A stretch of DNA of 64,000 nt, from contig OZ245050.1 of assembly GCA_965224525.1 (NCBI GenBank), positions 1,302,001 to 1,366,000 of the forward strand, in the 5' to 3' direction. Both the position numbers and the translations under genes were made by a program. Of the stretch, positions 43,781 to 52,118 are shown one piece after another (within the stretch, counting starts at the first letter, position 1; each line of letters begins with the position of its first letter). The DNA comes from Granulosicoccus sp036478565. Its GTDB lineage: Bacteria > Pseudomonadota > Gammaproteobacteria > Granulosicoccales > Granulosicoccaceae. A model generated the notes under the pieces. It made no database searches and was not told the origin of the DNA. It worked only from the letters and a program-made list of their open reading frames with translations.

Positions 43781-44725
43781 CTAGAAACCACCAACATAGC
43801 GCTCTGCACACCACAATACCAACGGTATCGAGAAAAATGACACCACTGTTTGTAACGTAGAGGTGGCTGCGTAAAGCTCGGCATCGCCACCCATTTTTTT
43901 TGCCAAAAGGTAGCCGTTCATGGCCGTCGGCACAGCTGCGCAGACGAGTAACACGGCGAAAGCCAGGCCACTGACGCCGAACCAGATTGCCCATGCCGCC
44001 ATGATTGCCGGGGAGATAAACAGCTTGCTAATCAGGCCAATCAACAGTTCCCTGGACGGCTTGAGGGCTGCCTGCAGACTTAAGCCGGCGCCGAGAGCCA
44101 GCAATGACAAACCCAGTGCTCCACGACCCAGTAGGTCAAGGATCGACATTATCGGATTCCACACTGGTAGTTGCAACAAGTTGACGGACAAGCCGACCAA
44201 TACTCCCCAAATAATCGGATTGATGATCAGTGATCGAGCAATCTGACGCCAATCCAGTCGAGCATCATTTGAAAAGGCAACTAATACAATAATGTTACTG
44301 ATTTGAAGTATCGGCACCATGACTGCAAAAGCGACACCGATTAACGCGGCACCGGTATCGCCATATAGTTTGAGGATGATTGCCAGTGCAATAAACCCGT
44401 GCCAACGCGTACTTGTTTGATAAATGGTTGAGAATTGTTTTCTATTAGTGCCGAGAATATTTTTTATTATTGGCCAGAGTGCCAGGGTCAGACAGGCCAT
44501 GCTGAGCATAGTCGCCAGTAGCGCAAAAGTAAACGAACCCAGCTTGACGGCATTAAGGTCGGCCTTGATTATTGTTTCAGCCAGAATCGCTGGAAACAAT
44601 ACCCAATAACACAGTTCCTCAATAACGCTCCAGTGTTCAACTGGCACGAAACGACTTTTACGTAAAGCAAAACCGAGCAGGATGATGCTAAATATAGGGA
44701 ATATGCTTTCAAAAACCAATATCAT
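43781..44725 (-). CDS. AEC-family auxin-efflux-carrier-like transporter
   Basis: A 314-residue inner-membrane protein with about ten hydrophobic segments in two halves of five, the AEC (PF03547) pattern. The N-terminus ILVFESIFPIFSIILLGFALRK and the segments NPIIWGVLVGLSVNLLQLP and LLVCAAVPTAMNGYLLAKKMGGDAE (the last contains the family's late proline-rich helix) support this. Members export or import small carboxylates such as malate. The substrate is unknown. It converges on the response regulator gene. Confidence 0.87.
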   Translation of the reverse strand: MILVFESIFPIFSIILLGFALRKSRFVPVEHWSVIEELCYWVLFPAILAETIIKADLNAVKLGSFTFALLATMLSMACLTLALWPIIKNILGTNRKQFSTIYQTSTRWHGFIALAIILKLYGDTGAALIGVAFAVMVPILQISNIIVLVAFSNDARLDWRQIARSLIINPIIWGVLVGLSVNLLQLPVWNPIMSILDLLGRGALGLSLLALGAGLSLQAALKPSRELLIGLISKLFISPAIMAAWAIWFGVSGLAFAVLLVCAAVPTAMNGYLLAKKMGGDAELYAATSTLQTVVSFFSIPLVLWCAERYVGGF

Positions 44726-44767
44726 AAAATATCAAACAAAAATAATGTATGTGGATGTCGCTACCGC

Positions 44768-45124
44768 TCATGTTTTACGCGTGAGCATAGGGCCAACATC
44801 GACACCCCCCAGCAGGTGCATATGAACATGCATGACTTCCTGACGTCCGTGCTCTCCACAGTTGATGATGAGCCGGTAGCCATCCTCCGCAACCCCTTCA
44901 TCCCGTGCTATCTGCCCGGCCACACGAAGCATACGGCCCATTACGGCTTCGTCAGCCTCGGTAACATCGTTGATGGTGGGAATGTGGCGATTTGGAATAA
45001 TCAGCACATGCAAAGGCCTGGCTGGGTTGATATCCCTGAATGCTGTCACAAGCTCATCCTGATAAAGCATGTCTGATGGAATCTCTTTACGGATGATCTT
45101 GCTGAAAATCGTTTCTTCGCTCAT
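44768..45124 (-). CDS. hinT: HIT-family nucleotide phosphoramidase HinT
   Basis: A 118-residue histidine-triad protein that hydrolyses purine nucleoside phosphoramidates and acyl-adenylates. The triad is visible near the C-terminus as EVMHVHMHLLGG, and the N-terminal ETIFSKIIRKEIPSDMLYQD and NRHIPTINDV are typical of HinT. Normal length. It lies upstream of the AEC transporter gene on the same strand, 42 bases apart. Confidence 0.93.
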   Translation of the reverse strand: MSEETIFSKIIRKEIPSDMLYQDELVTAFRDINPARPLHVLIIPNRHIPTINDVTEADEAVMGRMLRVAGQIARDEGVAEDGYRLIINCGEHGRQEVMHVHMHLLGGVDVGPMLTRKT

Positions 45125-45347
45125 CGCTCAGTTCCAGTCTGGAGTGTTTATGAAGCATCGTATTCGTATATCCAGCTGAACGAAACTGGCTGTGCGCGCA
45201 GGATGCAAATGAGAATTAGGTGTATTCATGAATAATCCAGGTTAGGCGTAGCATTGTTCATGGCTGTGATTATACGGTTGCTTTTGCTCTTAGTGAGACG
45301 CCAGGCCAGCTTTCACGTACCGTAGGGTTTTGCCAGCGGCCAGAATC

Positions 45348-45917
45348 ATGGGAAACAGACTTTCAAAAATATACACACGGACCGGTGATGACGGCACCAC
45401 CGGTCTGGGTGATGGTAGCCGCACGGTCAAAGACGGCGCCAGAGTTATCGCTTATGGCACGACTGATGAACTGAACTCGATTCTGGGCATGCTGCTGGCT
45501 TTGCAGGTTCCGGATAATATCCGTGCGGTATTGCATGAAATCCAGCATCATCTGTTTGATCTTGGCGGTGAGCTTTGCATTCCTGGTCATCAGGCTATCC
45601 AGGATTCTCATATTGTCTGGCTGGAGCAGACTCTGGATCACTTTAATGAGGCCTTGCCGCCACTAAAAGACTTCATCCTGCCGGGCGGTACTCAGGCTGC
45701 GGCCACGTGTCACCTGGCCAGAACGGTCTGCCGACGGGCAGAGCGATGCATTGTCACCTTGCAGCGTGACGAATCTGTACCGCCTTTCAGCATGAAATAT
45801 CTGAACCGGCTTTCAGACCTGCTGTTTGTTGTCGCGAGAGTGTTGTCGCGACACGAGGGTGGCAGCGAAGTCTTGTGGCAGAAGGACAGGCCACCGGTAG
45901 AACCAGGTAGTGGCTAA
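45348..45917 (+). CDS. Cob(I)alamin adenosyltransferase, PduO type
   Basis: A protein of about 189 residues that converts cob(I)alamin to adenosylcobalamin. The ATP-binding N-terminal motif is IYTRTGDDGTTGLGDGSR, followed by the helical-bundle segments FILPGGTQAAATCHLARTVCRRAERC and LNRLSDLLFVVAR. The ATG at 45348 begins directly at family sequence; the upstream start at 45330 adds six residues. It stands alone. Its presence implies use of cobalamin, of interest because the MttB-family methyltransferase at 17886 would need a corrinoid partner. Confidence 0.92.
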   Translation: MGNRLSKIYTRTGDDGTTGLGDGSRTVKDGARVIAYGTTDELNSILGMLLALQVPDNIRAVLHEIQHHLFDLGGELCIPGHQAIQDSHIVWLEQTLDHFNEALPPLKDFILPGGTQAAATCHLARTVCRRAERCIVTLQRDESVPPFSMKYLNRLSDLLFVVARVLSRHEGGSEVLWQKDRPPVEPGSG

Positions 45918-46144
45918 CCGGGTCAGGAGTCTGGCTACCGAGGCAATGTCGGTTGATTCACAGTATTAAACACGATCACTGTTCATCGCCTCTCGTTAAT
46001 TCGTACTGAATACCCGTTGATTGTGAGCCAGTCGCAGCATCGGGCTTTGCAGCGGCAAGTCCTTGTTGATGGACTGACAAAACGGCCGATATACATTGCA
46101 GAAGGAATTGAGTGGCGCAGGAATGACCAGCGCTGCCAGTGATT

Positions 46145-46165
46145 GCACCGTGTAATTAACGGTGC
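46145..46165. repeat. Inverted repeat upstream of the transglycosylase gene
   Basis: GCACCGT (46145-46151) and ACGGTGC (46159-46165) are perfect inverted arms around a 7-base AT-rich centre, 28 bases before the TTG start at 46193. It could be a regulator site. The rest of the 275-base gap shows no gene. Confidence 0.4.
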
Positions 46166-46192
46166 GTACTCTGCTATTTTGGTGATACAGCG

Positions 46193-47131
46193 TTGTATAA
46201 CTACAAAAACAAAATAACGCCAAGTCTGTTTCGCATCTCCGGATTTGCTCTCGTCGGTATGCTGGTGACCGGTTTTTCTGAACCGGCCGCGCGGCCGATT
46301 GAGGGGATTCAGTTGGTGCTTGCCGAACAGCCGACCATGCCGATGCCTGTCAGGCTGGTACTTGATGATGCTCATCTTGTGATATCAGAGCCGACCATCT
46401 CAGTTGCTGAGCGCAGGCGGCGGATGTTCCGGTCGGCCGATACCCGTTTTGCCTGGCGTGGCCTGTTCAATGTGGTTGATAGCCGACTCTGGACCGGTTT
46501 CGAGGCAGACTCTGCTGCCAGCTCTTCCGTCGACTATTTCTCCATGACACTGGGTCGGATGGAAGGTATTGGCTTCCCGCATGTTGATACAAGCAGACCC
46601 AAGTCGAAACGTTATCAAGCTTTCAGCCGTATGGTCACCTGGCGGGAAGTGCCGAACGCCTACAGGTCTCAGCCGATAGCCCATGTGCGCTGTATGGGCC
46701 TGTCTCCTGAACGGGTTGCAAAAAGAGCGGACGCCTATGATGTGACTATTCTGGAATTGGCGACTGAGTATGAGATCAGCGTCAGTCTGGTCAAGGCTGT
46801 CATAACAGCGGAGTCCTGTTTTGATGCAAAAGCTGTGTCCGGCGTTGGGGCTTACGGCTTGATGCAGCTGATGCCTGCAACCGCCAAATGGTTGAAAGCC
46901 GGGGATATGCGCGTTCCCAAAAATAATCTGCGAGCCGGTATTCGCTACCTGGCGCTGTTGCAACGCAGGTTCGGAAACGATGAGATCGCAGTGGCTGCTT
47001 ACAATGCGGGGCCGGGAGCTGTGCAACGATACGGTGGTGTGCCGCCTTATAGAGAGACACAGCTCTACGTTCGCAAAGTCATGATGGGCTATCGACGCTA
47101 TGTCGCGGCAACTCGGTTGGCTGGTATATAA
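46193..47131 (+). CDS. Lytic transglycosylase (SLT domain)
   Basis: A protein of up to 312 residues. An N-terminal hydrophobic stretch (SGFALVGMLVTGFSEPAA) suggests export. The C-terminal 130 residues form an SLT domain: the catalytic Glu is in AVITAESCFDAKA, then GAYGLMQLMPATA and AVAAYNAGPGAVQRYGGVPPY. It cleaves peptidoglycan between MurNAc and GlcNAc with formation of 1,6-anhydro ends. The middle region is not recognised. The start is uncertain: the TTG at 46193 includes the signal, and no ATG precedes it in frame. Confidence 0.85.
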   Translation: MYNYKNKITPSLFRISGFALVGMLVTGFSEPAARPIEGIQLVLAEQPTMPMPVRLVLDDAHLVISEPTISVAERRRRMFRSADTRFAWRGLFNVVDSRLWTGFEADSAASSSVDYFSMTLGRMEGIGFPHVDTSRPKSKRYQAFSRMVTWREVPNAYRSQPIAHVRCMGLSPERVAKRADAYDVTILELATEYEISVSLVKAVITAESCFDAKAVSGVGAYGLMQLMPATAKWLKAGDMRVPKNNLRAGIRYLALLQRRFGNDEIAVAAYNAGPGAVQRYGGVPPYRETQLYVRKVMMGYRRYVAATRLAGI

Positions 47132-47261
47132 CTCTCGTTATGTAATGCCCCCCTGAGAAAGCAGGGATTGTTGTGAAATTCCGACGATTCATAAGTAGTT
47201 CAGCATAGGCATGAACAGCAGGTAGCTGATAAACTGCGTTCGCCCTTTAAATTGCAGCCCC

Positions 47262-48188
47262 ATGAACGCGCTATCCATTCACCAACTTGTCAAAACCTAC
47301 GGTTCGGATGTGCATGCGCTCAAAGGCATCAATCTGGATGTGGCGAGCGGTGAGTTTTTTGCCTTGCTGGGTCCTAACGGAGCTGGTAAATCGACCGCTA
47401 TAGGTATCGTCAGTTCGCTAATTAACAAGACGTCAGGTGCGGTCTCGGTTTTTGGCCATGATATCGACACTGAGCGCGAAGCTGCTAAAGCCAGTATCGG
47501 TTTGGTTCCGCAAGAATTCAACTTCAACGTATTTGAGCCGGTGTTGGCCGTCATCATGAATGTGGCGGGGTACAACGGTATTCGTCGGGTTGAAGCTGCG
47601 CGCCGTGCTGAATACTATTTACGCAAGCTGGACCTGTGGGAAAAACGTGATACTGCCACGCGAGCTTTGTCCGGCGGCATGAAGCGGCGATTAATGATTG
47701 CCCGCGCATTGGTACATGAGCCGCGACTGCTTATTCTCGATGAGCCTACAGCGGGTGTGGATATTGAAATTCGGCGTTCGATGTGGGAGTTTCTCAGCGA
47801 AATCAACAAGCAAAACGGCACAACCATTATTCTGACCACGCACTATCTGGAAGAAGCCGAGGCGTTGTGCCGTAAGGTGGCAATCATTGATCATGGCGAG
47901 ATCATCGAACGAGGCGATGTTTCAAGCCTGTTAAGCCAGTCAATGCAAGAGACATTTGTGCTTGATTTGGCCAGTCCCGTCGATACGCTGCCACCGATGT
48001 CACCGTTTGTTATTCGCGGCCGGGATGATGACAAGCTGGAAGTGGATGTGCCCAGGGGCCATTCCATCAACGATTTGTTTGAGCAGCTTACCGCGAAGGG
48101 CCTTGTTGTGACCAGTATGCGAAACAAGTCGAATCGACTGGAAGAGTTCTTTTTGCGTCTGATCAGTACACCGGCATCAGAGAAATGA
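47262..48188 (+). CDS. ABC-2 exporter ATPase, YadG-like
   Basis: A 308-residue ATPase. Walker A (LLGPNGAGKST), Q-loop (GLVPQEFNFN), signature (LSGGMKRRLMIARAL), Walker B (LLILDEPTAGVD) and H-loop (TTHYLEEAE) are intact, and the extended C-terminus is as in YadG/CcmA-type exporters. It pairs with the permease that starts 10 bases downstream. The yadGH group exports unknown substrates, perhaps lipids or polysaccharide precursors. Confidence 0.92.
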   Translation: MNALSIHQLVKTYGSDVHALKGINLDVASGEFFALLGPNGAGKSTAIGIVSSLINKTSGAVSVFGHDIDTEREAAKASIGLVPQEFNFNVFEPVLAVIMNVAGYNGIRRVEAARRAEYYLRKLDLWEKRDTATRALSGGMKRRLMIARALVHEPRLLILDEPTAGVDIEIRRSMWEFLSEINKQNGTTIILTTHYLEEAEALCRKVAIIDHGEIIERGDVSSLLSQSMQETFVLDLASPVDTLPPMSPFVIRGRDDDKLEVDVPRGHSINDLFEQLTAKGLVVTSMRNKSNRLEEFFLRLISTPASEK

Positions 48189-48198
48189 CGGGTAAACT

Positions 48199-49005
48199 AT
48201 GAATAGGCCGTCTTCACTACCCGCGTCAATCGACTTGCTGGCAATCAACTGGATTGCTTTTCAGACTATTGTACGCAAGGAAATTCGTCGTTTTTCGCGT
48301 ATATGGGTGCAGACCATCGTTCCACCGGCAGTGAATGCTGTGTTGTATATGGTTATTTTCGGTACCCTGATCGGATCGAAAATAAGCGATATGGGTGGAT
48401 TTCGATACATTGATTTTATAGTGCCCGGCATCATCATGATGGCCGTTATCATCAATTCGTACGCCAATGTAGTGTCTTCCTTTTTTGGTTCGAAAATGCA
48501 AAACTACATTGAAGAACTGCTGGTCTCACCGGTTAGCAATTTTACTATCGTACTGGGGTATTTGTGTGGTGGTATGGCGCGAGGTTTACTGGTTGGCGCA
48601 TTGGTGGCAACAGTGGCGCTGCTATTCAGTGATATTCGGCCGATGTACCCGCTAATCACCGTATTGGTAGCGGTATTGACATCAATGATGTTTTCGCTGG
48701 GTGGTTTAATAAACGCCGTGTTTGCCAAGTCGTTTGATGACATTTCGATCGTACCCAATTTCATATTGACACCACTGACTTATCTGGGCGGTGTGTTCTA
48801 TTCTATTCAGATGTTGCCTGAGTTCTGGCAAATGGTATCGCGGCTTAACCCTGTGTTGTACATGATCAATGGTTTTAGATTTGGCATCCTGGGTGCTAGC
48901 GACATTCCCTTGTGGACCAGTTTCGCTGTGATTGTCGGTTTTATTCTCCTGTTGGGGAGCATTGCGATGATATTGCTGAATCGCGGTATTGGTATCAAAC
49001 AGTAA
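48199..49005 (+). CDS. ABC-2 exporter permease, YadH-like
   Basis: A 268-residue inner-membrane protein with six hydrophobic segments and the ABC-2 signature region. FQTIVRKEIRRFSRIWVQTIVPP opens the domain, ELLVSPVSNFTIVLGYL follows, and FILTPLTYLGGVFYSIQMLP is the conserved late segment. It forms the channel for the upstream ATPase. Two-gene operon. Confidence 0.92.
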   Translation: MNRPSSLPASIDLLAINWIAFQTIVRKEIRRFSRIWVQTIVPPAVNAVLYMVIFGTLIGSKISDMGGFRYIDFIVPGIIMMAVIINSYANVVSSFFGSKMQNYIEELLVSPVSNFTIVLGYLCGGMARGLLVGALVATVALLFSDIRPMYPLITVLVAVLTSMMFSLGGLINAVFAKSFDDISIVPNFILTPLTYLGGVFYSIQMLPEFWQMVSRLNPVLYMINGFRFGILGASDIPLWTSFAVIVGFILLLGSIAMILLNRGIGIKQ

Positions 49006-49088
49006 AACATCGTGCAGAGCGGTGACTTCTGCAATAAACAGGTTAAAATTCAATTTACTCTCAACTCTTAACCTGACAGGTAGCGATC

Positions 49089-49910
49089 ATGGGCTCCGCA
49101 CAGAAGAAACCCCAGCCAACAATGGCCGAGCAGGCCGATCGACACCACCTGTATCAGGAAGCGGTGCAGAACCCGGAATTCGAGCTCGATTTCATCGATG
49201 CCACTTTTAAGGACATGCGTGGTCGCCGGGCCCATACGATGCGCGAAGACTTTTGCGGTACCGCCATTTCATCCGTCGAGTGGATTAGACGACACAAGGC
49301 CAATACAGCGGTGGCGGTAGACTTCGACCCCGAGGTGTTGGCCTGGGGAAAAGAGCACAACGTATCCAGATTGAATGATGAGCAGAAACAGCGGCTCACC
49401 CTGATTGAGGAAGATGTGCTGGATGTTACAACTGAGAAGGTTGATGTCATTCAGGCCTACAATTTCAGTTATTGGTTTTTTCAAGAACGTGCAACCATGC
49501 TGAACTATTTCCGCCGAGTGCGAGAAGCTTTGGTAGACGATGGTCTGCTGTTTCTGGATGTGTTCGGCGGATCAGAGTGCTATCAGACGCAAAAAGAGAA
49601 GCGCAAGGTTGATGGCTTCAAGTACATCTGGGAGCAGGCCGAGTTCAATGCTATTACCAATGAACTTAAATGCCATATTCACTTCCACTTCCCGGACAAG
49701 TCCAAAATGAAAAAGGCGTTCAGCTATACCTGGCGCGTCTGGGGTGCACGTGAGTTACGGGAAATTCTGATTGAAGCCGGTTTCAGCGAAGCCACTGTGT
49801 TCCGTCAAAAATTCGATCCAAAAACCGATGAAGCACTGGACGACTACATCGCTACCGATTTCGCCGAAGACTACGCCTGCTGGCTCGGCTACATCATCGC
49901 CAAGCCGTGA
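49089..49910 (+). CDS. Class I SAM-dependent methyltransferase
   Basis: A 273-residue protein with a Rossmann-like SAM domain. MREDFCGTAISSVEWI stands in the motif I position, AVDFDPEVLAWG binds the SAM ribose, IEEDVLDVTTEKVDVIQAYNFSYWFF is the motif II-III region, and DGLLFLDVFGGSE follows. An N-terminal helix (MAEQADRHHLYQEAVQNP) is typical of this uncharacterised group. The substrate is unknown. A likely terminator lies at 50004-50033. Confidence 0.82.
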   Translation: MGSAQKKPQPTMAEQADRHHLYQEAVQNPEFELDFIDATFKDMRGRRAHTMREDFCGTAISSVEWIRRHKANTAVAVDFDPEVLAWGKEHNVSRLNDEQKQRLTLIEEDVLDVTTEKVDVIQAYNFSYWFFQERATMLNYFRRVREALVDDGLLFLDVFGGSECYQTQKEKRKVDGFKYIWEQAEFNAITNELKCHIHFHFPDKSKMKKAFSYTWRVWGARELREILIEAGFSEATVFRQKFDPKTDEALDDYIATDFAEDYACWLGYIIAKP

Positions 49911-50003
49911 TAGGGTCGGTGTGCCTTGCTAGCTCGTGCCAGGGATGGTTGGGGTCGGACCACAGTAACTGGTTGATTCGACGGGTTTATTAATCAAGTA
50001 AAC

Positions 50004-50033
50004 GTGCTTGTGGTGCGTTAAAAGCACTTTTTT
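50004..50033 (+). terminator. Rho-independent terminator after the methyltransferase gene
   Basis: A 6-bp stem (GTGCTT/AAGCAC) with a 12-base loop is followed directly by six T residues, 94 bases after the stop codon. The stem is short but the T-run is convincing. Confidence 0.55.
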
Positions 50034-50132
50034 GGCTTAGTATTCGCGTCGCTAAAGTGCTGCACTACATTGGGTCAGACCCCGCATCTCAGAAGTTGCT
50101 ACTGTCATTCTCAACTGTCTGAGTGCGGTGTT

Positions 50133-50197
50133 CCGGCGAATTGGCATCTCTAGCGATAGCTTCTGGTTCGGGTTCTAACTCAGTGCCGATTCGCCGG
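50133..50197 (-). terminator. Long stem-loop downstream of the first lyase gene
   Basis: CCGGCGAATTGGCA (50133-50146) pairs with TGCCGATTCGCCGG (50184-50197), 13 Watson-Crick pairs and one G-T, around a 37-base loop. It lies 8 bases after the minus-strand stop at 50206. It is probably a transcript-end structure without a clear T-run. Confidence 0.5.
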
Positions 50198-50205
50198 GAA
50201 TTCGT

Positions 50206-51888
50206 TCAATCAATGAGCTGATTTACCTCAGCGTTGGAGAGTGCGTTTGAATGGACTCGCACCTCATCGATAAGGCCGTTGAAGTTACGCAGGCCTGACA
50301 CCGGATTGTCGCCAATTCTAATGCCAGCGGATGGGTTTGTCGAAATGGTACCGGCTTTTGCGGTAGAGGCATCTTCCACCCCATTAAAAAACAGACGCAT
50401 GCTGGCACCATCATAAGTCGCCGCTGCATGGATCCATTCGCCAACAGGGATAGTTGTGTTACCAAAAAGCGTTGTTGTAATGCCATTGGTTTTTAAGCGA
50501 AAACGCAGTTTGCTGCCGTTCTTTTCGATAGTTGACAACATCCACGTGTGATCCTGTTCACCAACCCCTGTGCTTTTGGAGATGATGCGAGCGTCGTGTA
50601 TACCAAAGTCATCTGCTTTGATCCAGGCGGACAGGGTCAGCGCACCTTCAAAAACATCGAAGCTACCGACATCGACATAGTCATTACTGCCATCGAAGCG
50701 CAATGCGGTGCCGACCTTGCCAGTGGTGTATACCGGGCCATGGAGTGAACCGTTATGCAGGCCGCCGTTGTCGTCAGCTACAGTGCTGCCAGAAGATGTG
50801 TCAAATGAGTAGTGTGCAACGAGTGAACTGTTGATTTCAGCAGCTGGTGTTGACTGCGCATCGGTATTTTCTGGTGGAGCGCTACTTCCTCCTGGTGCAA
50901 CCTCTGCGTAACTGGAATTCTCCCCACCTACACGCAGCTCATCAAAATATGCCGTTCTTTCTTCTACTGCAAGAGTTCTGTGCCTTCTTTCCGCCCAGAA
51001 GCTAGCTTCGTAAAGTCCCATTTTGAAATAGGGGTACATGTCATCAGTATGCTCGCTATGGTAATTTGCACCTCTGGAATTCAGCACTTGGTCCCCATTG
51101 ACCCACGACTCAATGACGCCATCTGAATATGGTGACCATTTCACATGCACTACAAAATCATTCCAGTGCCCTAAACGCATTGGGGCAACTTCGCGAAATC
51201 TTTCTATTACATTTTTAACTGTGCTGTGGCATGGTTCACCTTTACATTTGTCACTACGATTTGTTATCACAAATCCATCTCTGGTATGTTTGATCACAAA
51301 TGGCAAACCTCTCCGATGCGTTGTAGTGTTAGGAGTGGTCACGTCATGGAAGTCAAAAAGAATGCCTGATGCGTATCGAACACTGCCGTCATCTCTACGT
51401 ATTAAATTTCCGTTTCTATACATTCGATAATCCATGCCCCAGTCAGCGGGTAAAAACACGCTAAAACCAACCCAATAATCCCTGCCTCGTTCTGCTCTTC
51501 CGTTATAGTCTTGATACGGTTTAGCTGAAGCTGAGGAACGATACTTCCCAACTATTCTTGTCGGATCATATTTGTCAGGAACGCCAGGCCATCGGACTAA
51601 ATGGGCCTTCATCATATAGTCGCCGCTTCTTGGTGTTACCTCGTTGTCTGTAGCAACGATCGTAGGCACCACATGACCACCAGCGTGTAATCCTGGGTGT
51701 CGGTCAGGTCTTCTATCACCTGCAAATCGTATAGGCTGTATCCCCTCTTCAAAATCAATAGTAGAGAGAATATCAGCCGACGTTGGCGATAAAAAACCGG
51801 AAATCAAAAACAGTAATAAGCCTGCTTTTAGAAGGTTTATCGAATGAGCATGGTTAAGGTGTTTAACATTTTTGAGCGTATTTATCAT
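50206..51888 (-). CDS. Secreted polysaccharide-lyase-like protein with LamG domain
   Basis: A 560-residue exported protein. The signal peptide is followed by a polysaccharide-lyase-like domain (about 40-325) in the style of the PF14099 group, which includes heparin lyase I and glucuronan lyase folds. Segments are RGRDYWVGFSVFLPADW, GLPFVIKHTRDG, LGHWNDFVVHVKWSPYSDG and YPYFKMGLYEA. A LamG/concanavalin-like domain (about 355-560) starts SLVAHYSFD and would bind sugar. The substrate is probably an acidic, uronate-containing polysaccharide, but activity is not proven. It shares LamG sequence with the next two genes and was probably formed by duplication. No transporter or monomer-catabolism gene is adjacent. 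Confidence 0.75.
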   Translation of the reverse strand: MINTLKNVKHLNHAHSINLLKAGLLLFLISGFLSPTSADILSTIDFEEGIQPIRFAGDRRPDRHPGLHAGGHVVPTIVATDNEVTPRSGDYMMKAHLVRWPGVPDKYDPTRIVGKYRSSASAKPYQDYNGRAERGRDYWVGFSVFLPADWGMDYRMYRNGNLIRRDDGSVRYASGILFDFHDVTTPNTTTHRRGLPFVIKHTRDGFVITNRSDKCKGEPCHSTVKNVIERFREVAPMRLGHWNDFVVHVKWSPYSDGVIESWVNGDQVLNSRGANYHSEHTDDMYPYFKMGLYEASFWAERRHRTLAVEERTAYFDELRVGGENSSYAEVAPGGSSAPPENTDAQSTPAAEINSSLVAHYSFDTSSGSTVADDNGGLHNGSLHGPVYTTGKVGTALRFDGSNDYVDVGSFDVFEGALTLSAWIKADDFGIHDARIISKSTGVGEQDHTWMLSTIEKNGSKLRFRLKTNGITTTLFGNTTIPVGEWIHAAATYDGASMRLFFNGVEDASTAKAGTISTNPSAGIRIGDNPVSGLRNFNGLIDEVRVHSNALSNAEVNQLID

Positions 51889-52058
51889 GTGTCTTTTGCT
51901 AATGTGGGAGGCACTTGCAAGCTACGCTTATCAAGCACAGGCTACTGGGCGTCAGGTTCAATTATTGTTCGAATACTGGAGTCACATCGTATGTCATTGA
52001 CAGGTACCAATAGTTCTAATTGCTCAGCTCGATCATTCATTCGATCGAGCTGAAACAA

Positions 52059-52093
52059 AGGGGCAGATCTTCGTCTGGTAGAAGCTGTCCCCT
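52059..52093 (-). terminator. Conserved stem-loop after the second lyase gene (copy 1)
   Basis: AGGGG (52059-52063) pairs with CCCCT (52089-52093), with inner CAG/CTG and CTTC/GAAG pairs and loop GTCTGGTA. It lies 26 bases after the minus-strand stop at 52119. The same structure and loop recur at 54696-54729. A separate 10-bp perfect hairpin (CAGCTCGATC/GATCGAGCTG, 52025-52052) follows only in this copy. Confidence 0.65.
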
Positions 52094-52118
52094 ATGAGTT
52101 ACAGCAATCAACCCTCAT

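Larger units (their letters stand above)
49911..50205. other. Gene-free gap between the methyltransferase and the lyase cluster
   Basis: No gene is visible. Two hairpins face each other. GTGCTT (50004-50009) with AAGCAC (50022-50027) and a T6 run would end the methyltransferase transcript. A 14-bp stem with one G-T pair (50133-50146 with 50184-50197) lies just after the minus-strand lyase gene. A GGGTCGGACC/GGGTCAGACC motif occurs twice. Confidence 0.5.

Noticed and set aside
45983..46375. 130-codon minus-strand frame overlapping the transglycosylase start
   Set aside because: It has no recognisable domain, and the plus-strand gene there has a signal-like N-terminus.
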